29,248 nucleotides of DNA, taken from the IMG/VR virus record IMGVR_UViG_3300007735_000580, positions 1-29,248 of that record. One strand, 5' to 3'. This DNA comes from a virus. Shown here one piece after another: positions 22,056 through 28,906 of this stretch. Positions within the stretch are counted from its first letter, which is position 1, and the number at the start of each line of letters is the position of its first letter. The position numbers and the translations under genes are program-made. The notes beneath the pieces are model-generated. The model saw only the letters and a program-made list of their open reading frames with translations, was not told the origin of the DNA and made no database searches.

Positions 22056-22313
22056 TCAGGCCTCTTCTATTTCTTCCAACACCTGAGCGGCACGGACTGC
22101 AAACCATGCCGCCTTTCGCAGGTCTTCCGCAAAGTCGATCTTGCGCCCTGCGCGTGAGAGGTACTTTAATGCCGACCCGTGACAGTACGCAACAAACATT
22201 TCATTGCCTAGTACGGCGTGTATGTAATCAATCGCCTCAATCAAGTCTCCGTCTGGCAGTTGCAGCTGATAGTGCCGCGGGCTTGACACCGGGTCATCTT
22301 CTCGAATCTTCAT
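22056..22313 (-). CDS. DUF3310 protein
   Basis: An 85-residue protein that fits DUF3310: PRHYQLQL, then LIEAIDYIHAVLG, then GSALKYLSRAGRKIDFAEDLRKAAWFAVRA. DUF3310 proteins are common in phage replication regions and have sometimes been called nucleotide-kinase-like, without firm proof. The ATG overlaps the stop of the exonuclease gene (ATGA), so the two are translationally coupled. Length is near the family's usual core. Confidence 0.85.
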   Translation of the reverse strand: MKIREDDPVSSPRHYQLQLPDGDLIEAIDYIHAVLGNEMFVAYCHGSALKYLSRAGRKIDFAEDLRKAAWFAVRAAQVLEEIEEA

Positions 22314-23017
22314 GCCGCCCTCTTCTTCAGTTTTTCGTTAAGGTCATGCAACGCACGCAGGTGCAGGAACGCGGGCCACGCGTCGTCGTCTAGGCTTGGG
22401 TAGAAGTGGTGGCCGAAGTCGCCGTTCTCTTTTGAGAAGCGCAGCAGATGGTATCCGCCGTCGATCTTGTTGCCGGTGCTCTCTTCGTATGCCTTCGCAT
22501 ACGCGGCTAGCTGGCACAACATCTCCGGCCACACGCTATTACTGGTCTTGAAGTCGCCAAGAACCAGCTTGCCGTTCAGTTTGCCGATGAAGTCCAGCGT
22601 ACCGCCAAAGCGGTGCGCCTCGCTAATTACGGCAACCTCGCAGTCTACGATCTCAAGTTGGGTGCCTTTCACCCAAAACTCAAAGGCCGAGTAAGCGCTA
22701 CTTGCCTGGGCGCGAAATGCCTTGGGATCAACCACGGTCTTTGCCTCAAGCGCCTTCTCAAGCACTGCTCGCGGGTCTTCTCCTTTTACCCATGCCTCGC
22801 ACATGCTATGCACGCAGGTGCCAATCGCAAGGATGTCGGAGCCTTCGTAGAGTCCAGAGGGGGCAGGATTGCCCTGCCCCTCCAAAACTCCATGCTCACG
22901 CCCTGTTTTGTATGCCCAGTTAATCAAGGCGCCAGGGTCTTTTATTTTTAAGACGGTGGTCACCGAGGGAATCTTCTTCCCGTCGGCCGCCCTGTACCCT
23001 TGTCGTGGTGTAGGCAT
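22310..23017 (-). CDS. RecB/Cas4-type PD-(D/E)xK exonuclease
   Basis: A 235-residue nuclease. The RecB-like motifs run in order: His70 in GTCVHSM, Asp142 in GGTLDFIG, Asp155 and Lys157 in LGDFKTS, and Gln169/Tyr173 in QLAAYAKAY. The N-terminus (KIPSVTTVLKI) is also typical. It probably resects DNA ends for phage recombination or helps in replication. Its partner would be the SSB-like protein encoded just upstream, two bases away; exonuclease plus SSB or annealing protein is a standard phage recombination pairing. No iron-sulphur Cys cluster is evident, which argues against a true Cas4. Confidence 0.85.
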   Translation of the reverse strand: MPTPRQGYRAADGKKIPSVTTVLKIKDPGALINWAYKTGREHGVLEGQGNPAPSGLYEGSDILAIGTCVHSMCEAWVKGEDPRAVLEKALEAKTVVDPKAFRAQASSAYSAFEFWVKGTQLEIVDCEVAVISEAHRFGGTLDFIGKLNGKLVLGDFKTSNSVWPEMLCQLAAYAKAYEESTGNKIDGGYHLLRFSKENGDFGHHFYPSLDDDAWPAFLHLRALHDLNEKLKKRAA

Positions 23018-23019
23018 GA

Positions 23020-23667
23020 TTAAAACGCCAGAGCGTCGTCGGCAAACTCTTCAGCCGCGGCGGCTGGTGCAGCTGCGGCCTTCGGGGCTGGCGCTGCAGC
23101 CTTGGGCTTGTCGATGATGCGGGCAGCGATCTTGTCCTGCACCCACTCCGGCAGCTTGTCGAACACGTCAGGGTCTGGCGCGTCGGTTGAGTAGATCAAC
23201 GCCTCACCTTCCAGTACCGGAGCAGGCATGCCCTTCGGCAGCGGCATGATGCTCGTGAGGTTGGCGTATGTTTTTTCGCCTTTAACGGAATGCGTTACAT
23301 TGATGAAGGCGGGCTTGCCGAGCACGTTGGCAAGGTCAAACCGCTTCAACTCTTCAGGCGTGAACGCCTTACCGCGCCAGCTCTGGAGCAACTGCCGCAG
23401 CGTCGCCTTCTCGTTGAGGCTCAAGCCGAGCGTGCGGGAGATCACCGCAGGGAGACTCTTAGTCTCGCCGTTCTTCGTGATCTCGACACGCTCAGAGGGA
23501 ATCTGAAAGCGAACCATTAGCGTGCGCTTCGGGGCGAACTGTCCGCCAGGTGAGGGCTGCACGCCCAAGTCCACGATCATGTCACAGACGGCTGCGTAAG
23601 CGGCAGCTTCGAGTGGCTTGCGCTCGGGATAGTTGCCGCCACCAGATGCAGAAATAATCAAGCTCAT
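23020..23667 (-). CDS. SSB-like single-stranded DNA-binding protein
   Basis: A 215-residue protein: a central beta-rich part with VRFQIPSERVEI, LSLNEKATLRQLLQSWRGKAFT and FINVTHSVKGEKTYANL, then an Ala/Pro/Lys linker and an acidic tail EEFADDALAF that imitates the SSB C-terminal protein-docking tip. Phage proteins with 'LHEKA.LR..LESWRG..F...NVTH....TYAN' are usual beside exonucleases and primases. AGGAG seven bases upstream supports the ATG. It would coat single strands during replication or recombination. The assignment rests on pattern memory and the acidic tail. Confidence 0.7.
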   Translation of the reverse strand: MSLIISASGGGNYPERKPLEAAAYAAVCDMIVDLGVQPSPGGQFAPKRTLMVRFQIPSERVEITKNGETKSLPAVISRTLGLSLNEKATLRQLLQSWRGKAFTPEELKRFDLANVLGKPAFINVTHSVKGEKTYANLTSIMPLPKGMPAPVLEGEALIYSTDAPDPDVFDKLPEWVQDKIAARIIDKPKAAAPAPKAAAAPAAAAEEFADDALAF

Positions 23668-23692
23668 GTTAATACTCCTTCGATGTTACGGT

Positions 23693-23872
23693 TCACCAGT
23701 AATCTCTACCGCCCCGTGCGGAGCGCCAGTTAGGCGGGGGAACCTGCCGCCAATTCTCGTGTAGTGTGTTGCGCGACGCGCTACGGAAGCGGCGGTCGCG
23801 CAGGTGTTCGATGATGCCGTGGATGGACCAGAGCAAAAACAAGACGAATAGGATTGCGAAAAGGATTTTCAT
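23693..23872 (-). CDS. Single-TM small protein below the DNA methyltransferase (59 aa)
   Basis: A 59-residue protein with an N-terminal membrane helix (KILFAILFVLFLLWSIHGII) and a basic, Trp/Arg-rich cytoplasmic-type tail (RDRRFRSASRN, NWRSARGGRDYW). The start overlaps the methyltransferase stop by ATGA, which strongly supports it as a gene. It is not a family I know. It could be a membrane-targeted host-takeover peptide or a link between DNA and membrane. Confidence 0.65.
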   Translation of the reverse strand: MKILFAILFVLFLLWSIHGIIEHLRDRRFRSASRNTLHENWRQVPPPNWRSARGGRDYW

Positions 23873-25056
23873 TGTGCCGTCTCTAGCTTGTTGATCTGCT
23901 CACCAATCCAGCGCATGACGGGCACCGCCATGCTGTTGCCTAGCGCCTTGTAGCGTGGGCCGTCTGGCGCCTCGTCTTTCTTACGCCATGGGATGTTCGT
24001 GTAATTGTCAGGGAAGCCTTGCAGACGCTCGCACTCGACGGGGGTGAGGCGGCGGACTTGCATCGACGGCTGCGCGATGACATTGCTTGGCCGACTTGGG
24101 CGGTTCTCACCTTCTGCTCGCAGCGTCCCAGAGACGGTGTCTTGCATCCAGTAGCCTTGCCCAGATTCACGCATCGCCACCGGCTGCGCCACCGCCATCG
24201 GGTTTTTGGCTTGCAGCGTCTGCATTAGGTCAATGTCGGTCTGCGGCACGGACATCTGTGCGCCGAAAGACACCGGAAGCAAGGCTCCCTCCTCAATATC
24301 TCGAGCGCCAAGCGCATTCATCATTCGCGCCGTTAGCGTGCCAATAATGTGCCCGTTGGCAATCGACTGATGCGTTAATTTTCCTCCGCCGCACTCGGTA
24401 TCAAGACTTCCGGCAACTGTTGGCACGCATTCTTCGTGGTTGTTGCGACTGATTCCAAAGCGCGCTGCAATTGTTCCGGCAACTTCTTGCCCCTTTTCTC
24501 TGCTCGGCGGAGTATCCCGGCGCACGCTTTCGCGCTCAAAAAGAACCTTGGCGGGACGCTGCCAGTCTCCAAGACATCCGACAACGAACACACGACGGCG
24601 GCGCTGGGCCACTCCGAACCATTGAGCGTCGAGAACTCTGTAGGCGAACCCATACCCCAGTTCGCCCAGCGCCCCGAGGAAGGTGCCAAAATCCCGTCCT
24701 CCGTTCGATGACAAGACGCCGGGGACGTTTTCCCAGACAATCCATCGAGGCCGCTGACGTTGAGCGATCGCAAGAAAGGTAAGCATGAGGTTGCCGCGTG
24801 GGTCGGCAAGTCCTTTGCGTAGTCCTGCGACGCTGAAGGATTGGCAGGGGGTTCCTCCGACAAGAAGGTCAACTGATTCAAGGTTCCACTCCTCAAACTT
24901 GGTCATGTCCCCAAGGTTGGGAACGTGCGGGTAATGATGGGCCAACACGGCAGACGGGAAAGGCTCTATGTCGCTGAACGCGACCGGCTGCCATCCCATG
25001 TGGTGCCACGCAACGGTGGCGGCTTCGATGCCGCTGCACACGGAAAGGTACTTCAC
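23869..25056 (-). CDS. DNA cytosine-C5 methyltransferase
   Basis: A complete 395-residue m5C methyltransferase: SAM-binding SVCSGIEAAT (5-14), GGTPCQSFS with catalytic Cys71, WENVPG (109-111 ENV), QRRRRVFVV (from 151), a variable target-recognition region around 190-335, and the end motifs RRLTPVECERLQGFPDNY and ALGNSMAVPV. It transfers methyl from SAM to cytosine in a short site that cannot be read here. The GTG at 25056 overlaps the stop of a tiny upstream gene (GTGA) and has GGAGG four bases off; the longer open frame is upstream coding in another gene. No restriction enzyme is nearby, so it is an orphan, likely protective, enzyme. Confidence 0.92.
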   Translation of the reverse strand: MKYLSVCSGIEAATVAWHHMGWQPVAFSDIEPFPSAVLAHHYPHVPNLGDMTKFEEWNLESVDLLVGGTPCQSFSVAGLRKGLADPRGNLMLTFLAIAQRQRPRWIVWENVPGVLSSNGGRDFGTFLGALGELGYGFAYRVLDAQWFGVAQRRRRVFVVGCLGDWQRPAKVLFERESVRRDTPPSREKGQEVAGTIAARFGISRNNHEECVPTVAGSLDTECGGGKLTHQSIANGHIIGTLTARMMNALGARDIEEGALLPVSFGAQMSVPQTDIDLMQTLQAKNPMAVAQPVAMRESGQGYWMQDTVSGTLRAEGENRPSRPSNVIAQPSMQVRRLTPVECERLQGFPDNYTNIPWRKKDEAPDGPRYKALGNSMAVPVMRWIGEQINKLETAQ

Positions 25057-25172
25057 CACTCCTCCGGATTCGCTATCGCGTAAGCCAACACAGAGACCGC
25101 GATGGCGCCGAAGACTTGGGCCAAGAATAGCCACTCCTCACGGGTGGCGTAGCCGACGATTAGATCGTACAT
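25053..25172 (-). CDS. Tiny membrane protein upstream of the methyltransferase (39 aa)
   Basis: A 39-residue protein MYDLIVGYATREEWLFLAQ followed by one membrane helix (VFGAIAVSVLAYAIA) and an acidic end NPEEW. AGGAG seven bases upstream and the GTGA overlap into the methyltransferase make it credible despite its length. Unknown family. It may couple methyltransferase translation to its own or act separately at the membrane. Confidence 0.6.
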   Translation of the reverse strand: MYDLIVGYATREEWLFLAQVFGAIAVSVLAYAIANPEEW

Positions 25173-25191
25173 GGTGCGCTCCTGTGCCGGG

Positions 25192-25398
25192 TTAGGCGTC
25201 GAGACCAAACGCCTCGGCGGCGCCAACTCGGTTGACGGCACCGAGCACCGCGTCGCAGCACTCTTCAAACGTGTCGCGCTTACTCCACGGCTGCTTGACG
25301 CCCTGGACGTACCAGACGTATCCGCCGACCACTTGGCGTGCGTAGCCGTCGATGTCTTCGAGTTCGATCTCGTAATTAGGGCAGAGGGGGCGGTTCAT
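25192..25398 (-). CDS. Unknown early protein (68 aa)
   Basis: A 68-residue acidic protein: PNYEIELEDIDGYARQVVGG, then WSKRDTFEECCDAVLGAVN. Not recognised. The ATG overlaps the upstream stop (ATGA) with a GGGG ribosome site, and 19 bp separate it from the next gene. 'DTFEECCDAV' with two adjacent Cys is the one notable feature. Confidence 0.6.
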   Translation of the reverse strand: MNRPLCPNYEIELEDIDGYARQVVGGYVWYVQGVKQPWSKRDTFEECCDAVLGAVNRVGAAEAFGLDA

Positions 25399-25664
25399 GC
25401 CGTCGCCCCGCTAAAGTGACTAATGGCCCAATCTTTCGCTATGGCGACGCGGTTCTGGCGACGCTTTCGCGGGGCCATGATCGTTGTATACAACTGACGA
25501 CCCGACGCAACATCAACCACCATGCTGTCGCCGCCGACCGTAAAGATGCGAGCGGCCAGTTTGCCGTTGACCTCAACGCCCCACGTCGCCGGTATGCGCT
25601 CGTGGGCGCCACTGCGCATAGTTGGGGCCAGACCGCCGCTTGCTAATTTGATAATTTTTATCAT
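25395..25664 (-). CDS. First gene of the leftward early operon (89 aa, unknown)
   Basis: An 89-residue protein starting MIKIIKLASGG; after that ATWGVEVNGKLAARIFTVGG, then basic RKRRQNRVAIAKDWAISHF. I place the start at ATG 25664, preceded by AAGGAG at an 11-base distance; the longer open frame runs into the control region. Unknown family; the small beta-rich middle and basic end suggest nucleic-acid contact. It is the first gene reached from the leftward promoter, a usual place for host-takeover or regulatory proteins. Confidence 0.6.
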   Translation of the reverse strand: MIKIIKLASGGLAPTMRSGAHERIPATWGVEVNGKLAARIFTVGGDSMVVDVASGRQLYTTIMAPRKRRQNRVAIAKDWAISHFSGATA

Positions 25665-25719
25665 GGTTGCTAAGTCTCCTTCTATCGCTTCTGGCCGGCA
25701 CCGTGCCGACCATGTAGCC

Positions 25720-25748
25720 AATATAGCCCAGCGCTAACCGTACTACAA
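25720..25748 (-). promoter_or_regulatory. Leftward early promoter
   Basis: Read leftward: -35 TTGTAG (25748-25743), 17 bp, -10 TATATT (25725-25720). The -35 lies inside the left copy of the 10-bp inverted repeat, so a repressor bound there would block it. Transcription would start near 25713, and the leader begins with a small CGGCA/TGCCG hairpin (25696-25708). Confidence 0.6.
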
Positions 25749-25806
25749 CCCCCCGATGTAAATATTTTTAATTCCCCTTGATAGGGTGCTATTTCTGGTT
25801 GTAGTA
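25741..25806. promoter_or_regulatory. Operator pair: perfect 10-bp inverted repeat between divergent promoters
   Basis: TACTACAACC (25741-25750) and its exact reverse complement GGTTGTAGTA (25797-25806) flank an AT-rich centre. Matching GCGCTA/TAGCGC blocks lie just outside both copies, four bases further out on the left. One copy covers the leftward -35, the other the rightward -10. The likely ligand is the Cro/YdaS-like protein encoded at 25814. Confidence 0.6.
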
Positions 25807-25807
25807 T
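25778..25807 (+). promoter_or_regulatory. Rightward promoter giving a leaderless repressor mRNA
   Basis: -35 TTGATA (25778-25783), 18 bp, -10 TAGTAT (25802-25807). The ATG of the repressor gene is only seven bases past the -10, so the transcript should begin at or within a base or two of the start codon; no ribosome site precedes it. Confidence 0.5.
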
Positions 25808-25813
25808 AGCGCC

Positions 25814-26026
25814 ATGAAGAAAAAGATCACCCCGCAGCATGCCGCGGTTATTCATGCAATCAATCTGGCTGGCGGGCAGTCCGCACTTGCCAGGCGCTTA
25901 GGTATACGCCCACAGGCGGTGCAGAAGTGGTACGTCAATGGCGTAGTCCCACCCCTGCGCGTGCTTGCCGTGGAGGCGGCAACTGGTGTATCACGCAAGG
26001 CTCTTAGGCCGGATATCTACCCATGA
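25814..26026 (+). CDS. Cro/YdaS-like helix-turn-helix repressor
   Basis: A 70-residue DNA-binding protein: AVIHAINLAGGQSALARRLGI, then RPQAVQKWYVNGVVPPLR forms a helix-turn-helix, followed by VEAATGVSRKALRPDIYP, the usual ending of YdaS/Cro-type phage regulators. It lies in the divergent control region and probably binds the TACTACAACC repeat to adjust both promoters. There is no ribosome site and the -10 is seven bases away, which suggests leaderless translation as for lambda cI. The stop overlaps the primase start (ATGA). No separate CI-like repressor or integrase is in the window. Confidence 0.82.
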   Translation: MKKKITPQHAAVIHAINLAGGQSALARRLGIRPQAVQKWYVNGVVPPLRVLAVEAATGVSRKALRPDIYP

Positions 26027-28068
26027 AGCCAGAACTCACCGCCATCGTGCCAGTCGAGCGTATCCTCGAGCTGGCGAAGAAGTACCCCGTATTCCCGTGC
26101 AGGAGAAAAGATGAAAACCAAGAAGGGCGCACGCTCAAAGCCAAAAGCCCGCTCACCCGAAACGGATTTAAAGACGCCACGCAAGACGAGGCGCAGATTC
26201 GTCGATTCTGGGCCAGTCACCCTGACGCACTCGTTGGGATTCCAACCGGCAGCCGCACCGGACTTGCCGTCATCGACTTCGATACCAGCAAGGCTGGCGC
26301 GGCTGCTCAGGACTGGCTTGCAGAAAATCAGGCGGCTCTGGTAAGCACCAAGGTACACCAGACCGGCGGCGGTAGCGGCGGCAGACATTACCTGTTCTCG
26401 ACACCTTCGGGTGTGAAAATTCGCGGCGGTGCGTCGGTTACGCTCGGCAAGGTGCGCCGCGATGGCCTCGACATCCGCGCCGAGGGCGGGTACATCATCT
26501 GGTGGCCGCTGCACTACGGGCAGAGCGGCCCGATGGGCGACATCAAGTCGCTACCGGCCGGGCTGATCGACGAGCGGCGCATGGATCTCGAGTTGCCCGC
26601 GGAGCTGGCGGCAAAACTACCGCCGAAGCCTGGCACCAGCGGGGACTTTCAGCGCGACCTGCCGCGGATCACCGAGGCGCTGTCGTTCATTGACCCGGCG
26701 CCATACGATTCGTGGCTGATGGCAGGGATGGCACTGCACTACGCCAGTGGCGGAGCCGATGACGGGCTAGAACTGTGGGACGCCTGGTCATCCGGCGGCA
26801 TCACTGGCGTGCTGCCCGCGTCGTACGCCGGGCGCGCAGACATCGAGTACCGCTGGCAGTCGTTCCACCTTGACCGCGGCGGCGGGGTCACGCTCGGTAG
26901 CCTCTTTAACGCGGCCAAGGCTGGCGGCTGGGTGTCTGTGCCAGAGGCGGTGAAGATCGGGCCACCGAAGCGGGAGGAGCCGCCAATGCAGTACGACGAC
27001 GTGCCAGAGGCGCAGGGGATGATTCGGCACGCTGAGCCAGAGCTGCCGGCGCAAAGTGTGACACCGGGTGGCATAGTCACAGGCCGTCGTCTCATCCTGC
27101 GGCCCATCGGCGAGATCGTGACCGAGCGGCGCGAGGCGACGTGGCTGATTCACAACGTACTCGAGGCCAACGTGCTGGCGGTGCTCGCAGGGCCGCGTGC
27201 TAGCTTTAAGTCGTTTATCGCCTTGGATTGGGCGATGCGCATTGCGGCGGCTGATAATCCTGTGGTCATCCTGTCGGGCGAGGGTGCCGGTTTGGGCCGT
27301 CGCGCTGAAGCATGGATGCAGGAGCATGGCAAGGGGCGCGACCTAGGTGAGCTTCGGCTCATGGCGCTGGAGTCCGTTGCCAACCTAAACGCCGAGACTG
27401 AGATGGCGATGCTCCAGCAGTCCATTGACGAGGCTGGCATACGACCGGCGCTCGTGATCGTGGACACGTTCAGCAAGTTTAGCGCCGGGCTGGACGAGAA
27501 CAGCAACCAGGAGGTTGCCGAGTATCTCTCGAAGCTCACCATCGGGCTGCGTGAGCGGTACACGGCCACGGTATTGCTCGTGGCGCACAGCGGGCACGGC
27601 GATGCCAAGCGACCACGGGGCGCCAGCGCGCTGATGGCAAACCCAGACGCTGAGTACATCGTCGAGCGGCCAGACGCGCAGGCCATGGCGGTGGCGGTTA
27701 GCCGTGAGCGGTTCAAGGACACGGCCAGCCTGTCTCCACTTGGATACGAGGCGGTGGAGGTGTCGCTCGGGCGGATGGACAAGTACGGCGAGCCGGTCAA
27801 GTCTCTGGTGATGAGGGAGGCGACGGCGCCGGGTAAGCCGGCGGTGGCTCACTCGCCCCAGGGTAAGGCACAGCGGACGATCCTTGCGGCGCTCAGGGAG
27901 CGTCAGAAGCGGTCTGATGCGCCGCTGGTTTGGACGGTCGAGGAGATGCGCCAGATAGGCCGGGAGTGTGGGGTTGCGAGGCAGTCTGTCCACGATGCGG
28001 TCGAAAAGTTGATGCTGTCACCCTTCCTGAAGGCCAGTGTAGGCGGCAGTATGCTGGGGGAACCATGA
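26023..28068 (+). CDS. Primase-polymerase fused to RepA-like AAA helicase
   Basis: A 681-residue replication protein. Residues about 15-200 form a Prim-Pol domain: VGIPTGSRTGLAVIDFD (Asp85, Asp87 metal ligands), GGRHYLF (His122), DIRAEGGYIIWWP (Asp150). Residues about 213-305 look like a PriCT-2-type domain (IDPAPYDSWLMAGMALHY). From about 375 there is a RecA-like/AAA_25 ATPase with Walker A-position GPRASFKS (390-397), Walker B LVIVDTF (477-483) and AHSGHG (521-526). The C-terminus looks like a winged helix (VARQSVHDAVEKLM). It would make primers and unwind DNA. Walker A has Phe in place of the usual Gly. It is coupled by ATGA to the repressor gene. Confidence 0.85.
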   Translation: MKPELTAIVPVERILELAKKYPVFPCRRKDENQEGRTLKAKSPLTRNGFKDATQDEAQIRRFWASHPDALVGIPTGSRTGLAVIDFDTSKAGAAAQDWLAENQAALVSTKVHQTGGGSGGRHYLFSTPSGVKIRGGASVTLGKVRRDGLDIRAEGGYIIWWPLHYGQSGPMGDIKSLPAGLIDERRMDLELPAELAAKLPPKPGTSGDFQRDLPRITEALSFIDPAPYDSWLMAGMALHYASGGADDGLELWDAWSSGGITGVLPASYAGRADIEYRWQSFHLDRGGGVTLGSLFNAAKAGGWVSVPEAVKIGPPKREEPPMQYDDVPEAQGMIRHAEPELPAQSVTPGGIVTGRRLILRPIGEIVTERREATWLIHNVLEANVLAVLAGPRASFKSFIALDWAMRIAAADNPVVILSGEGAGLGRRAEAWMQEHGKGRDLGELRLMALESVANLNAETEMAMLQQSIDEAGIRPALVIVDTFSKFSAGLDENSNQEVAEYLSKLTIGLRERYTATVLLVAHSGHGDAKRPRGASALMANPDAEYIVERPDAQAMAVAVSRERFKDTASLSPLGYEAVEVSLGRMDKYGEPVKSLVMREATAPGKPAVAHSPQGKAQRTILAALRERQKRSDAPLVWTVEEMRQIGRECGVARQSVHDAVEKLMLSPFLKASVGGSMLGEP

Positions 28069-28180
28069 TGTCCGAAAATGTCCGAAAATGTCCGAACCGG
28101 ACAATTTCGGCGGGTCAATTATGTCCGAAAATGTCCGAGTGTCCTTAAGGACACGGACATTCGGACATGACCTTCGGACA
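28068..28180. repeat. Iteron-like cluster of ATGTCCGAA motifs, candidate origin or operator
   Basis: Direct copies of ATGTCCGA(A/G) start at 28068, 28078, 28088, 28121 and 28131, the first three and last two exactly 10 bp apart. Inverted copies (TTCGGACAT or shortened) lie at 28098-28103, 28154-28160, 28160-28168 and 28173-28180. The cluster follows the primase-helicase gene. A 27-codon frame (28065-28148, ATGA overlap) runs through it but its product is only a translation of the repeats. Regular 10-bp spacing puts copies on one face of the helix, as in replication iterons and cooperative operators. Confidence 0.75.
28121..28168. other. Large imperfect hairpin with a 16-bp perfect palindrome at its tip
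   Basis: GTGTCCTTAAGGACAC (28139-28154) is a perfect palindrome. Outside it, ATGTCCG and ATGTCCGA on the left pair with CGGACAT and TCGGACAT on the right, with two short left-side bulges. The extruded form would have over 20 pairs. No T-run follows, so it is not an ordinary terminator; it is better read with the iteron-like cluster. Confidence 0.65.
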
Positions 28181-28202
28181 AGAGATCAGACAGGAGATTG
28201 AG

Positions 28203-28523
28203 ATGGACTTTGTTTCAATTGGAACGATTGATGACTGGGACGTGAGCATTTTGCCTTGGCCGTCGTATGGCGAGCATGGCGTTTGGTGGACAGTCAAGGC
28301 GAAGCACAAAGACGCTAAGGGTGCTTACTGGCTGAACTGGAATGGTAGGCGGTTCGCAGACAGTGTTCCGCTGTATAGGCTTTACGAAAGGAATCCGTCA
28401 CTGCATGAAGAACTACTCAAGAAACTTGCGGCGTGGTCTGCCGGAAAAGCGGATCCAATTAACGCAGCCCATTGCAGATACGCCACTAGCCAAGAGGATG
28501 CTCAAACAGATGGGCAAAGATGA
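28203..28523 (+). CDS. Unknown small protein after the repeat cluster (106 aa)
   Basis: A 106-residue Trp-rich protein: FVSIGTIDDWDVSILPWPSYG, then VWWTVKAKHKDAKGAYWLNW. I chose ATG 28203 because AGGAG lies seven bases upstream; an upstream ATG (28167) is inside the repeat cluster. Not a known family to me. The last third overlaps the next open frame; the C-terminal Gln/Asp-rich end looks less protein-like. Confidence 0.55.
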   Translation: MDFVSIGTIDDWDVSILPWPSYGEHGVWWTVKAKHKDAKGAYWLNWNGRRFADSVPLYRLYERNPSLHEELLKKLAAWSAGKADPINAAHCRYATSQEDAQTDGQR

Positions 28524-28635
28524 CTATCAGTTGATGAAGACATTTCAGCAGCACTTTGGTGCAAGGTTAGTCCATTACTCTGACCAACATGGCGAGGTGG
28601 GCAAGCGACCGGGGTGGGCCAATGACGCAGGGTAA
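28405..28635 (+). CDS. Unknown small protein, long overlap with previous gene (76 aa)
   Basis: A 76-residue basic protein; its best part is LAKRMLKQMGKDDYQLMKTFQQHF, then VHYSDQHGEVGKRPGW. The exact start is unclear: ATG 28405 has a distant AAGGA, and ATG 28498 (with AAGAG very close) would give 45 residues and a much shorter overlap. The dense helical C-terminus convinces me that a gene ends here. Not recognised. Confidence 0.45.
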   Translation: MKNYSRNLRRGLPEKRIQLTQPIADTPLAKRMLKQMGKDDYQLMKTFQQHFGARLVHYSDQHGEVGKRPGWANDAG

Positions 28636-28906
28636 GCTGAACCTTACCGGGCCGCTGGTCTGGGAGGAGTCCGAGAACTGGGGGAAGACGTCGGCCTGTG
28701 GTCGGTTTTCAATAAGGCACCAGACGGTCAACGGCAAGGAGGAGTTCGTGCTGTGGAGGCGCGGGGCGGACGGTAGGGTTATCCCGAAGCAGCTGGGGGT
28801 GTTCGATAACTTCGAGGCCGCGGCAGCAGAGGCTGACGAGCACAAGTACCGAGACCCTCCAAAGCGGAACGGCATATACGACTGGAGGCCGCGATGGGGC
28901 AAGTAA
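28622..28906 (+). CDS. Unknown small protein (94 aa)
   Basis: A 94-residue basic protein: LTGPLVWEESENWGKTSACGRFSIRH, then VLWRRGADGRVIPKQLGVFDNFEAAAAEAD. The 'FSI.....G...F.LWRR......LG.F..FEAA...A' layout recalls small phage proteins that adopt a WGR-like or AP2-like beta fold, but I cannot assign one. ATG 28622 follows GGGGTGG; ATG 28589 is an alternative. It overlaps both neighbours by 13-14 bp. Confidence 0.6.
   Translation: MTQGKLNLTGPLVWEESENWGKTSACGRFSIRHQTVNGKEEFVLWRRGADGRVIPKQLGVFDNFEAAAAEADEHKYRDPPKRNGIYDWRPRWGK

Noticed and set aside
24375-24896. A 173-codon frame on the same strand as the methyltransferase in another frame
   Set aside because: The methyltransferase frame is intact across this stretch with all catalytic motifs; the alternative frame has none.
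26788-27993. Long minus-strand frames of about 180-216 codons opposite the primase-helicase
   Set aside because: The plus strand encodes clear Prim-Pol and ATPase motifs; the reverse products are Arg/Pro/Ser-rich shadows.
28065-28148. A 27-codon frame across the iteron-like cluster
   Set aside because: It has an ATGA overlap with the primase stop, but its residues are set by the repeats and it lacks independent signs of a protein.
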